A DNA stretch of 13,329 bases, taken from NCBI GenBank assembly GCA_003024985.2, contig PXIH01S0019123.1. The stretch is one strand, 5' to 3'. Position 1 is the first letter of the stretch. Each line of letters opens with the position of its first letter. This DNA comes from Euperipatoides rowelli (Eukaryota; Onychophora; Udeonychophora; Euonychophora; Peripatopsidae). The notes beneath the pieces are model-generated. The model was not told the origin of the DNA. It searched no databases and was given only the letters and a program-made list of their open reading frames with translations. The position numbers were made by a program, and so were the translations under genes. Below, one piece after another: positions 1 to 9,360 of the stretch.

Positions 1-62
1 TATTGTCTGACAGTTTTGGTGGGGAAAAAGGTTCTAAATGGGAATAATGGTAAGCAGATTAT

Positions 63-68
63 TTTATT
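63..68 (-). terminator. Candidate polyadenylation signal of the small minus-strand gene
   Basis: AATAAA on the minus strand (TTTATT on plus), about 185 nt beyond the TGA at 255-253. It is the first exact hexamer I find downstream. In AT-rich DNA such hexamers also occur by chance. Confidence 0.35.
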
Positions 69-252
69 GCGTGTATGCTAGACAAATTAACAGTATTAGC
101 ATATAAGAGTGTAAACTAAGAGAAGAGAGGAAAGATGGAAAATTCTTAGGATTACGGGGCGGGGGGAGGGGCAAGCGCAACACTTGGTAATTCTGCTAGT
201 ATACATACTGTATATATTTAAGATGTATGAGAATTAAACCACAAATACTAGA

Positions 253-384
253 TCAATGTATGTACTCCTTTGTTGTGGGGATGAAATGGCACAAAGATAG
301 CGCTGCTAAGATCCCAAAGCCCATGAAAAAGGTCCTGGCAAATCTCACTGATAAAATCTTTGTTTGCTGGCATAACCAATAATC
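253..384 (-). CDS. Last coding exon of the same small gene: single C-terminal membrane segment
   Basis: On the minus strand an acceptor (TTATTACAG, complement of 385-393) is followed by 43 codons and TGA (complement of 253-255). The peptide starts DYWLCQQTKIL and ends in PTTKEYIH. Between them lies a hydrophobic run FFMGFGILAALSLCHFI, preceded by K, R and R. Joined in phase 0 to the exon at 1336-1199 this gives an 89-residue protein: a basic, helical N-terminal half, one membrane span at about 65-81, and an 8-residue tail. That layout suits a tail-anchored or small single-pass protein of the ER or mitochondrion, but the location is inference. A candidate AATAAA lies about 185 nt past the stop. 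An extra exon in the 814-bp gap is possible. The family is not recognised. Confidence 0.55.
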   Translation of the reverse strand, partial: DYWLCQQTKILSVRFARTFFMGFGILAALSLCHFIPTTKEYIH

Positions 385-1198
385 CTGTAATAACTGATAA
401 TTTTTTGTATAAAGCATGAAAAGATATGTGTTAATGTTATTTGTATTTATAAAGACCATTAATTTGTTTACTGAAACGTCTAAAACTTGTCATGTTTGTC
501 AATGAGAGGCCAGACAATTCTACAGTAAAGTAGTCTGCAACTGGCAGCATAAATTTGATATATTTTATACATTTTATTATAAATTAAAATGGGTGTTTAA
601 TCAACCCCATTTTTCTATTATTTTTTTAATGGTTTGGTCAGCATGTGGTGCGAATTATCGATTTGACTCAAACCTTACCCCAGGCCTTTATGATCTTTGA
701 CATTAACTAAATTTTGATTATTGGCTTTATATGTAGCCTAGGGTAATCTTGGGGACCGATTTTTTGTTACATATTTTCCAGTAATATTTAGAGTAGGTTT
801 ATTTTTGACTGACCATTCATAGATTCTATCAATATATATTTTTTTAATTTTATAATATCTTCACTTGCATCAATCGAAGAGAAGTAGTTATACCAAAATC
901 CAACTTTGTGATTATTTAGTAAAGTTTATTTTTGAACAAAGTAATAAAATTTATCTTACTGTTTCTGAATTTTCAATAGCGTATTCTTGTAAAGCAAAAT
1001 TTCTAGAAGTATGCATCAAGATCTATAAAAAAAAAAAAAAATTCTACATCAGTAAACTTTGGTATTGGTAGTTTCCAACGAGCTAAAAATATATATATTT
1101 CTAGCTCGTTGGTAATTTCAGTCACTTCAGTTTTGTTTGTTGCTTTTCATGAGACAGTCTAAATATTGACAATTTTAAACAATAGACCCATATTTTAC
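385..1198 (-). other. Inferred intron of the small minus-strand gene
   Basis: Bounded on the minus strand by GT (1198-1197) and AG (386-385), with phase 0 on both sides. The content is AT-rich, with a 15-base A run near 1029 and a perfect 11-bp hairpin at 1075-1112. A donor-like GGGGTAAGG on the minus strand near 675 could mark a small internal exon, but I see no convincing coding stretch there. The short plus-strand open frame near 865-1071 lacks protein-like composition. Confidence 0.45.
1075..1112. repeat. Perfect 11-bp stem hairpin with an AT-repeat loop
   Basis: CCAACGAGCTA (1075-1085) is exactly complementary to TAGCTCGTTGG (1102-1112). The 16-nt spacer is itself mostly self-complementary (AAATATATATATTT). 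It lies inside the inferred intron, about 85 bp from its donor. Its GC-containing arms stand out from the surroundings. It could be a small foldback relic or a cruciform/RNA hairpin; nothing assigns a role. Confidence 0.7.
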
Positions 1199-1336
1199 CT
1201 CATTTGACTTTGATCCTCTCAGTATTTGCCTTGTTAAAGAACCTAAATCTTTTATATTTCCTTGAATACGTTCAGAAAGCTTAGTTTTTGCTTCAATTTG
1301 ACTCACTGGTGCAGATTTCCTATGATTGGACGCCAT
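1199..1336 (-). CDS. First coding exon of a small unrecognised two-exon membrane protein gene
   Basis: On the minus strand an ATG at 1336 sits in a strong start context (A at -3, G at +4). It opens 46 codons without a stop, ending in GAG followed at once by a donor of the form GTAAAA (GT is the complement of 1197-1198). The peptide begins MASNHRKSAPVSQIEAKTKL and is basic, polar and helix-prone, with a second stretch reading SERIQGNIKDLGSLTRQILR. Base composition is visibly less AT-rich than the flanks, and codon use resembles the neighbouring exchanger. Read through, the frame would stop seven codons after the donor. The exon ends in phase 0, matching the phase-0 acceptor at 384. It is divergent from the exchanger, with the start codons about 360 bp apart. 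I do not recognise the family and give no function. Splicing is inferred, not shown. Confidence 0.62.
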
Positions 1337-1698
1337 ATTTGTTATTATCAAAAGTAGGTCTTTGTATTTACGACTTTAAAATTTTTTATATACTGTAGGC
1401 AATATCCAATATGTATTCCTATTTTAATATATTTAATTTTTATTATCAAATATTTTAAAGACAGCAATTAAGAAAAATAAAAGGAATTATATAAACAGCA
1501 TTTTAATTATCTTAAACGGCTGTCGTATCATGTCATGACGATTTATTATTATTCAATCCTATTGGTTAGAAATACTTGTTAAAAACTCCGAAACTCAAGA
1601 AACAATGGATAAATCATTGATATGTAACAGTATGGTACATATTTATGCTGGTGATTTTTCTTAATTTATCTTGAGAAGTTGTGATAGGACACACAATA
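1337..1698. promoter_or_regulatory. Putative bidirectional promoter between the small gene and the exchanger
   Basis: The 362 bp between two divergent start codons must hold both 5' leaders and probably both promoters. Visible elements are an inverted CCAAT box (ATTGG at 1561-1565, about 135 bp before the exchanger ATG) and a TGTCATGACG stretch near 1531-1540 that includes the palindrome GTCATGAC. There is no clear TATA box, because the AT-rich background makes TATA-like strings uninformative. A pyrimidine-rich tract ending in TTGAG near 1674 could be a 3' splice site, so the exchanger might have an upstream untranslated exon. Confidence 0.4.
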
Positions 1699-3501
1699 AT
1701 GATGCCTTGGGTTATACTTATATTATTTTACAACAGCAGATCGTTTGCTTTGGAACCGCAACCCGTTGCTATTGTGGACACTAATGTAGCATCGCACTCT
1801 TTTAATGTAGAAGCATTTAGTAATGGTTCTAGTTATAATTTTACTTTAACTTCATCATCATCATTTCCCATTAAAAAAGAGAAAGATGATTTGCCAGCTA
1901 AAGGAGCAGCAGAAGCAGAACATCATAGTAGTATGACAATCTTTTTTATTCTCTTAGTGGTTGCTTTATGTATTTTAGTAATTCATTTTTTAATTAGACT
2001 CAAGATACATTTTTTACCAGAAAGTGTAGCTGTTGTATTTTTGGGAGCTCTTATTGGTTTAATTTTAAAATTGCTCTCTATTCAAAATTTAGGAAATTGG
2101 CAAAAAGAAGAAGCTTTCTCTCCTACAACATTTTTTCTTGTACTACTACCTCCTATTATCTTTGAATCTGGTTATAATTTGCACAAAGGAAACTTTTTCC
2201 AAAATATTGGTTCCATACTTGTTTTTTCTATTCTTGGCACTGCCATATCAGCTCTTGTTATTGGTGGTGGTATATTTTTACTAGGACAAGCTGAAATCGC
2301 TTATAAACTTAACCTCGTGGAAAGTTTTGTATTTGGTTCATTAATTTCAGCTGTAGACCCTGTGGCTACAGTTGCTATTTTCCATGCTTTAGATATGGAT
2401 CCTGTACTCAATATGTTAGTTTTTGGAGAAAGCATTTTAAACGATGCAGTTTCGATTGTACTTGCTACAACAATCTTGGAATTGTCAAAGCCTGAGATTG
2501 CTAACGTTGGATCAACAGCAGCATTCGTTCATGCATTGAAGTCTTTTTGCATGATGTTTTTTATATCTGCTTTCATTGGGGTTGTCTTTGCTTTGGTTAG
2601 TGCTCTTATATTGAAACATTTAGATCTCCGAAAAACTCCTTCCCTAGAATTTGGCTTAATGATTGTACTTTCATATGCATCATATGGAATAGCTGAAGGG
2701 TTACATTTATCAGGTATCATGGCCATCTTATTCTGTGGCATTGTAATGTCCCATTACACACATTTTAACTTATCACCTGTAACTCAGATCACTATGCAGC
2801 AAACTTTACGGACAACAGCGTTTATTGCTGAAACATGTGTATTTGCATACTTAGGTCTTGCAATTTTTAGTTTCAAACATGTTTTTAAACCTGCATTTGT
2901 AATTTGGAGTATAGTTTTGTGTCTTGTTAGTCGTGCTATTAATATTTATCCATTATCCTTTTTAGTTAATTTCTTTAGAGAACATAAAATTACAAGAAAA
3001 ATGCAATTTATTATGTGGTTTAGTGGTTTAAGAGGGGCCATTGCTTTTGCTTTAGCCATTCACTTAGAATTTGATTCTGAGACACGACATATTCTTGTCA
3101 CGACGACACTTATCATAGTGTTATTTACAGTACTGTTCCTAGGAGGATCAACTATGCCTCTCATGAAACTTTTAAATGCTGAGAGATCAAAACGCAAGAG
3201 AAATAAACCAGAACGTGTATTAACTTTGAGTAAAACACAAGAAATGGGTGAGGCCCTTGATGCTGAACATCTATCTGAACTTACTGAGGAAGAATATGAA
3301 GTAAATTTTATCAAGCCAAATCTGAAAGGCTTTTCAAAACTTGACGCTAAGTATTTAATTCCATTCTTTACTAGAAGATTCACACATCAAGAATTGAAGG
3401 ATGCTAAAAGCCAAATGAAGGATCTAACAAACCAGTGGTATCAAGAGGTTCGTGGCCCCCTATCAGATGAAGAAAATAGTGAAGAGGAAACTGAAATGTA
3501 A
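1699..3501 (+). CDS. SLC9A8: NHE8-type sodium/proton exchanger (SLC9A8), intronless and intact
   Basis: Electroneutral Na+/H+ (K+/H+) antiporter of the CPA1 family, NHE8 branch, which in animals works mainly in Golgi/endosomal membranes and at apical surfaces. The 600-residue frame is uninterrupted. Residues 1-18 look like a signal peptide. Residues 19-78 form a variable lumenal stretch with glycosylation sequons NGS (42) and NFT (47). About a dozen membrane segments follow between residues 80 and 487. Family motifs: LLPPIIFESGY (149-159), SAVDPVATVA (217-226), FGESILNDAVS (242-252, with the ion-binding N248-D249 pair), GLRGAIAFALAIHL (443-456) and GGSTMPL (482-488). The tail carries NHE8-typical HLSELTEEEYE (524-534), LDAKYL (548-553), FFTRR (556-560) and an acidic end. 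The length is close to mammalian NHE8 (about 580). I chose ATG 1699 (A at -3); an upstream in-frame GTG at 1681 is not a plausible eukaryotic start, and ATG 1702 directly follows. Oddities: a single exon where vertebrate SLC9A8 has many, and GAIAF where I recall GAIPY in mammalian NHE8. It could be a functional retrocopy or an intron-loss locus. Confidence 0.96.
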   Translation: MMPWVILILFYNSRSFALEPQPVAIVDTNVASHSFNVEAFSNGSSYNFTLTSSSSFPIKKEKDDLPAKGAAEAEHHSSMTIFFILLVVALCILVIHFLIRLKIHFLPESVAVVFLGALIGLILKLLSIQNLGNWQKEEAFSPTTFFLVLLPPIIFESGYNLHKGNFFQNIGSILVFSILGTAISALVIGGGIFLLGQAEIAYKLNLVESFVFGSLISAVDPVATVAIFHALDMDPVLNMLVFGESILNDAVSIVLATTILELSKPEIANVGSTAAFVHALKSFCMMFFISAFIGVVFALVSALILKHLDLRKTPSLEFGLMIVLSYASYGIAEGLHLSGIMAILFCGIVMSHYTHFNLSPVTQITMQQTLRTTAFIAETCVFAYLGLAIFSFKHVFKPAFVIWSIVLCLVSRAINIYPLSFLVNFFREHKITRKMQFIMWFSGLRGAIAFALAIHLEFDSETRHILVTTTLIIVLFTVLFLGGSTMPLMKLLNAERSKRKRNKPERVLTLSKTQEMGEALDAEHLSELTEEEYEVNFIKPNLKGFSKLDAKYLIPFFTRRFTHQELKDAKSQMKDLTNQWYQEVRGPLSDEENSEEETEM

Positions 3502-3734
3502 CTAAATTCCATCCATTTTATTTTTAATTTACCGTATGTGTAGGATACCATACCTTTCTTTGCATGATTTTTTTTTTTTTATAATGAATTGAACTAATCA
3601 CACATTTGATACATAATAGACTATATGAAATTGGCTTATATGTGATATGGAATTATAAAACCTATATTCCATATTAACTAATTACTGTAGATAGATAGCA
3701 TATACAGTGTATGGAATATTGACTATTTAATAAA
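3502..3734 (+). terminator. Probable 3' untranslated region and polyadenylation signal of the exchanger
   Basis: The first exact AATAAA after the exchanger stop codon is at 3729-3734, giving a 3' UTR of about 230-260 nt. No long A tract follows at the expected cleavage point, so there is no fossil poly(A) tail of the kind that marks a recent retrocopy. The A/T-rich interval has no coding potential. Confidence 0.4.
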
Positions 3735-6700
3735 ACCTAAATAGTCATGACTCATGATCAATAATAATTGCTACAAAAATGTAAATATAAATTCATAAAT
3801 GAGGTATAGAATTAGTTAATTCTGGATTACGTTGAGGTTGTGTTCTTGGAAACAAGCATGTAAATCAAAAACTTGTAAAAAAAATTTCTATAGAAAATAA
3901 TGGAAATGCTAAGTATTAGGGGAAATGTTGAAAACAAAAATAGTATTTTATTCTACTCACTATTATTAACCTCTTGTTAGGTTCATTTGCTAAAAATTGT
4001 AATTAATAGATGTGGGCGGATTCAATTTAGGCTAATAGGCATAACATTTCTTCATTGAAAAACATTTCCTTAAAGAATTTTGATCAATTTGAAATAAATG
4101 AATGAATTTAGCCTATTTCTCTCGGATATCATAACATTAACAAAATCATAGAAGCTTAATTACGTTAAATTTTGACAGCTTTTTATTGCCTTATTTTATT
4201 GTTATTTCAAATAATTGACCGTAGGCGTACATTTTGAGAAATGTTAATAATTTTTAAATCGTGTTAAATTCCCAAAATGTGTAATCAAGAATTAACTTTA
4301 TTACGATACTTAAAATAAAAAAAATTTAATTGTTATGAAACGCCTATATTGGCCATAAAACTTTTCATACCTAATTTAACTTATTTGAGTATAATGTGTA
4401 TTTAAAAACAATTTAGTATTTATAATGAAACTGACAAGCTAATATTCATTACCGTAAAAGATTTAACCAATCTGAACAAATACTGAATATTAATATATAA
4501 TTTTAAAATCGATAACTGATGTGCACATGTCCAAAGTAAAGAAATCAACAATTTATATACAATCCTGCACATTAAAAATGAGACACTAATAATTAAATAT
4601 AGTGTAATTTGAAAAATAAATAGGCCTGCCAAATTTATATTGAATAAATTTAATTTGCAAAAACAATCCTCTTGAGTTGATCATTATTTCAGTCCAGAAT
4701 GGCTAAGAGCAGGTTAAACAAAACAGCCGAACACGATTCAATCTATTGCAAATGTCAGTTTTTTTTTTAATGCACAAATAATCATGTTTTCATTAGCATT
4801 AAAATTATTATGCAAGTATAAATCGTACACAGTTAAACTATAAAAGCAGTGGCCTAAGTTTAGACTGCCTTTTTTGGCAAAGTGCCACTGGTTTTGAAAT
4901 GTGAAACATTCAAAACATGCAATAAGATATTGACTTAAAAACAAACTGAGTTTGTGACAGAATTATTTTTATATATTTCAACATCCATCATGCTACAATT
5001 AAAAATTACTGATGAACAAAGAGCCAAGTGCAAGTCTTAGCACTAATTTCGATTGAACATGGTATTTCGTAAAAATTAAACTTACTCAAAAGTCATTGAT
5101 TGATTTTTGCAAGTAAAGACTAGGAAAATTTATTACGGTACCGGTACTAATATTAATTTTTTTTTCTAGCATCTATACAAATACATAACTATATAAAGGG
5201 GTCCAAGAAACAATTTATGCATGAACCCTGTCATTCTTAGTCATTCTGTGTGTCAATAACATCGATCACGATTTACAGTACTTGTTGACCGTGTTATGCC
5301 TTTTGTTAGACCACCAAAATATACGGTATATTTTCTTTTTTAAGTCCCAATTTTCAAAAACTTTGAAAAATCTATAATTAATAATTATAAAGTTAAATAT
5401 GTTTGTTTTTATACTACTATCTGCTCTTCTGCTTTTAATAAATAGTAAATAATTACATATAGTGGTGTTAACATGTTAAGTTTAAATGCATGAGGAAAAA
5501 AAAATTATATGAGCATTTAAAATTAAAAGTGTGCTGCTCAAATATATTTTCTTGTGAAATTTGTAGCTAAAAAGTGCTAAATTAAAATTTTTTGTGTTAT
5601 AAATTAATCATTTTCTTGGCCAAAATCATTTCCATAATGATAATTATTAAAAGAAATCTTGAGTATATTTATAATCCAAATTACTAATTAAAAAAAAAGA
5701 TAAGTAAATTTCATTTGTTTTCTTTCTAAGGTCTACAAAGATAAACGTTCATTTGAAATGTAACAAATTGCTTGTTTACTAAGGAATAATGGACTGGCCC
5801 AAGTGTATATTAGACTTTTTTTTTTAAATATATACAGTAACTAAATGCTTTTTTTACATAAATAAAAATAACATCAAAGTAAAAAAACAAAAACAATGAA
5901 TTTCAAATTAATAATCAAAATTATAATATAGGCCATAATTTATAATTTCAGATACTTATTTTATAATTTACACCCCTCCCCTATCAAAGGAATTGAGAAT
6001 GAAAAATGACATCCTACAAAATTGTTGTCTCCCCCCCCTCCCCCCATCCCATGGAATTTTTGAAAGAGTAGATCACTAATCGGATTTTTACTGGCAAAGT
6101 AGATCTTGTGTAAAAATTAGTTGACACCCCTTTCATACTGTTTATTCTACAATTTTCATTGTTAAGTTTTAAACCTAATAAACAATTAACAGTAATTAAA
6201 TAATAGATAAGTTAATTGAAGAGAATCACAATCGTTTAGACCTGAGTTTCCCAAAGTCGGTACACAAAAGTATTTCATGTCGCATGTAGCAGTAAATAAA
6301 AACTAAGATAAAAAATTATTATTAAAAGGAAATATACTGGTAGCCTATTGATTAATTTTACAACAATAAACTAAATCATCAAAAGATACAATAATTAGGC
6401 TTTAGAATAAAAATAGTTTTCTAGTGGTGGTAATTAGGGTTTCTGGTTTTTAGACTATTTTACATTTCCCTGAACTTAATTCATGAATACATTTTTAAAA
6501 TTTCTGAAAATAACTTACTAGGAATTTTTGAAAAACATTTAAAAAAAAAATTAGTTAAACAAAATTGATTAACCGAATGAACCTATAGCTAATAGATATA
6601 GCATATATATAATAAAAATTATTATATTATTTGTGAAATTTTTTAATATTCAAGCTTATTTTTAAGAAATACAGTATATTTAACAAACTACAGTATCATT

Positions 6701-8665
6701 TATTTAACAGATTGAATTAAGGTATATTTGCAATAAAAATTGACATATGTAGTGTGAAGTGAAATTATATGAAGCTTATATTTTTTATATAATATACTTA
6801 GAAATGGAATAATATGCTTAAGCGCTATTTAAATCCAGATTGAAAGTCTAGTTCTTATTCCTGGGACTCGAAACAAGAAAAATCTATAAGTTTGCCATGT
6901 ATTCACAGATAGAACCCTACTCTTAATATATTTCAAACTTGTTAAAATAATGCTTATGTTTCCACATACTGTACAGTATGGATTTTGTAAAAAAATATTT
7001 ACTTTGTATACAAACTGTGGAATAGGCCAATTTCATATAATTGCATAGTTTGTCCCATTATAACAAATTTATATGCAGTAAATATACATTATGTATATAA
7101 ATAGCTTACATGTACAGTATATAAGTTAGATGCTACCTCAGATTTAAGCATTTTATGGACTTAAATAATTTTACAAATTTATTTTATTAAAATTTAATCT
7201 TTTTTTTTTAATAATTATTCATTGTTGATGCTTTAGTTTTATTTATTGAGGAACAAAAATGTTAACGATTTCTAATTCTGGAATTAATTGTTTTGCAGTA
7301 TAGAGTTATCAAGAAAAGAATGAAGCCATTGTAGATTGATTTATGGTATTGAAAAAAAACAAAGTTTTTATTGTATAGCTAATTATAATGTGCCTTTATT
7401 ACTTAAAATATTTTCCTTCATTAAAAAAAAAACTTTCTATTATTAGTAGACTGATAAGAGCACTTAAAGTTAAAAAATAGATTCAAATGTACTTTATAAG
7501 TCCATATTATTTTGTCTCATCGTTGATTTTATTGTATACAGTAGCCTATATTTCACCCAAAATAAGTATTTTAAAAATAAGTTGTGCTTTTGGTTGTATC
7601 TTAATTTAAAAAATGGCCATTTGTTACGTAAAAGTAACTTTGTAAATTTATAAATAATAGTTTAAAAAAAAAGTTGTCATTTTTTTTAGTGACATTTTAT
7701 TAAAAAAAATTATACTTGTGAAAAAAATAAAATCTAGTTTATTTCCGATTTAAAAATAAAATTTCTCATTATTATGTTGAAATAAATTGGAATAACCTCC
7801 GTCCTTTTAATCGTGTTATAGAACCTATTTAATTAACTTTTGCTGCTCAAATTGATATAAATATGGTTTTTGTATAGATTAACAGATGTGTAGGCCTATG
7901 GGGAGAAAAAAAAACTTTTTTTTTTTTAATTTTTAGAATTGCATTAAGCTACACACAATGTAGACACTTTTGGCCCCTATGGGGTGAGATTAACACTGAC
8001 CCTTTTTTTACTCTAAAATTACTCATTGTTTGTAGGCTACAGTGCATTGAGCAGTCTTATGACATTTAATCTCTAGTGTCTACAGATTGTAAGGTTATCA
8101 TAGACTGTTGTTTAAACATAAAATTTTGAGCGTTTAGATCGAGTTTCAGAACTTAAGATAGTTTTATCAAATGTCATAGAGCTGTGAGAGTGAGCTAGTC
8201 ATCAGTATTGAAAAAAAAAAAAAAAATTGGTCCCAAGTTTAACCTGCAATGCTTACTACCGAGAAACATTTCTTATTTTTAAAAAAATTTGATAAAATCT
8301 CTTTATTTTCAATTTAATACAGCAGAAGAAAAAAAATTTAAAAATGGTAGGCCTGTCATCTAAAATAAACACTTTAATTAAAGTTACCATGTTTTTTTTT
8401 TTTAAAAATTGCACTATTTACTGTAATGATCAGTGGCTGTTTATGCAGTGAGTTCTTTGGGAAGGGAGAAATATTAAATTTTTATATGTTAATTCCAATA
8501 TTTATATTTTATAGGGTAGTTTTAATTTTTTGATATCCATAAGAGGAAATGGTACACTCATCTATGGCTAGAGTTCTACTGATATTAATATTTTATATAA
8601 ACTCATACTCAGAAAAAAATGTTTATCAAACTCTGGTGCTTCGGTGCAGCTATTTTATATTTTGT
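3735..8665. other. Long AT-rich stretch without recognisable genes
   Basis: I read both strands and found no open frame with protein-like composition and no exon with convincing splice sites. It holds homopolymer A and T runs, a C-rich tract (about 6030-6047), a possible decayed hAT end (6060-6135), a 16-bp palindrome CATACTGTACAGTATG (6965-6980), and scattered TA-N3-TA motifs. A mini-frame from ATG 4699 (23 codons, after an acceptor-like TTATTTCAG) is too short to call. Confidence 0.7.
6060..6135 (+). mobile_element. Possible decayed terminal piece of a hAT-like non-autonomous element
   Basis: Repeated AGTAGATC words (about 6067 and 6098) followed by AAAAATTAGTTGACACCCC resemble the subterminal and terminal sequence of many animal hAT elements, which often end in a GGCACCCCTG-like terminus. 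No matching opposite end or target-site duplication was found, so the call rests on resemblance alone. A C-rich tract lies just upstream. Confidence 0.22.
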
Positions 8666-9360
8666 GAAAATTCACAAGAAACTCAATCAAAACTGCATAC
8701 TACTAAAAAAAACTTTTTTTATTTGGTATAAAAACTTGATAGCCTACACCTATCGATTTTTCCACCATTAAATTTGTCTTGTCAAGGTCTACAATGAAAG
8801 AAAAATGAATTATAAAAAAAAAAATACCTAACTGACATTATTGTTCTAAATGGTACAAGGTTCCAAATATCAAAGAAATCACTTACATTTTCCCAATGCT
8901 TGCAAATCTCTGAAGTAATCTTATAAACTGGTATAAAATCCAAACTATAAATTTTAATATATTATGAAAAGATTATCCAATTGATTTTGTAACAAAATTA
9001 GTTATAAAATTAATTATAATTACCGGTAGTTATAAAATTAATTGGATAATGTTTCCAGAATATATTAAAATTTATAATTTGATTTAATACCAGTTTTATA
9101 AGATTACCGGTACTTCTGAGATTTGTAAGCATTGGGAAAATGTATGTAATTTCTTTGATATTTGAAACCTTGTACCATTTAGAACAATATTGTCAGGTAT
9201 TTGTTTTTGTTATAATTCATTTTTCTTTCATTGTAGACCTTGAAAAGACCAAATTTAATGGTCGAAATCGTTAGGAGTACAGTATCAAGTTTTTATACTA
9301 AATAAAAAAAGTTTTTTTTTAGTAGTAGGCTATGCAGTTTTGAGAGAGCTGTGGATTTTC
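8666..9360. repeat. Long foldback: two inverted arms of about 330 bp around a 35-nt loop
   Basis: The left arm (8666 to about 8993) is the reverse complement of the right arm (about 9029 to 9360) along its whole length. Examples are GAAAATTCAC (8666) against GTGGATTTTC (9351), ATTATCCAATT (8972) against AATTGGATAAT (9040), and the AATGGTACAAGG block against CCTTGTACCATT. My hand alignment suggests about 85 % identity with several short indels. The loop (8994-9028) includes TACCGGTA, and a 16-bp direct repeat AGTTATAAAATTAATT (9000-9015, 9028-9043) spans the centre. No open frame of note and no clear target-site duplication are visible at the tips. It could be a foldback transposon/MITE, an inverted duplication, or a long hairpin RNA locus. 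Confidence 0.9.

Noticed and set aside
156-171. G-quadruplex-like GGGGCGGGGGGAGGGG
   Set aside because: Only three separated G runs with single-base breaks; structure uncertain, and it could be a low-complexity tract downstream of the small gene.
640-700. Possible tiny internal exon of the small gene on the minus strand, before a GGGGTAAGG donor
   Set aside because: The candidate would be under 30 nt, with no frame evidence, and the flanking exons already join in phase without it.
865-1071. Plus-strand open frame of 68 codons
   Set aside because: Lys/Tyr/Ile-rich translation of AT-rich DNA running into a poly(A) tract (KKKKK); no ATG in a good context and it overlaps the inferred intron.
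1681-1698. Six in-frame codons upstream of the exchanger ATG beginning with GTG
   Set aside because: A GTG start is not expected in an animal nuclear gene, and ATG 1699 has a suitable context. The extra codons are probably untranslated leader.
3060-3383. Minus-strand open frame of 107 codons inside the exchanger gene
   Set aside because: It lies wholly within the NHE8 coding sequence on the opposite strand and shows no domain; it is an antisense shadow. The same applies to 2529-2741.
4699-4770. Mini-frame after an acceptor-like TTATTTCAG, starting MAKSRLNK
   Set aside because: Only 23 codons, ending in a T run; no partner exon or donor visible. Too little to call.
4420-4944. Two minus-strand open frames of about 70 codons
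   Set aside because: Composition follows the AT-rich background, with no domain and no splice-site support.
6241-6262. GAGTTTCCCAAAGTCGG resembling a hAT terminus
   Set aside because: No opposite end and no target-site duplication found; too short to support an element.
8549-8731. Plus-strand open frame of 60 codons
   Set aside because: It runs into the left arm of the foldback and its end is a translated A/T run; the counterpart in the right arm is not open in a matching way.
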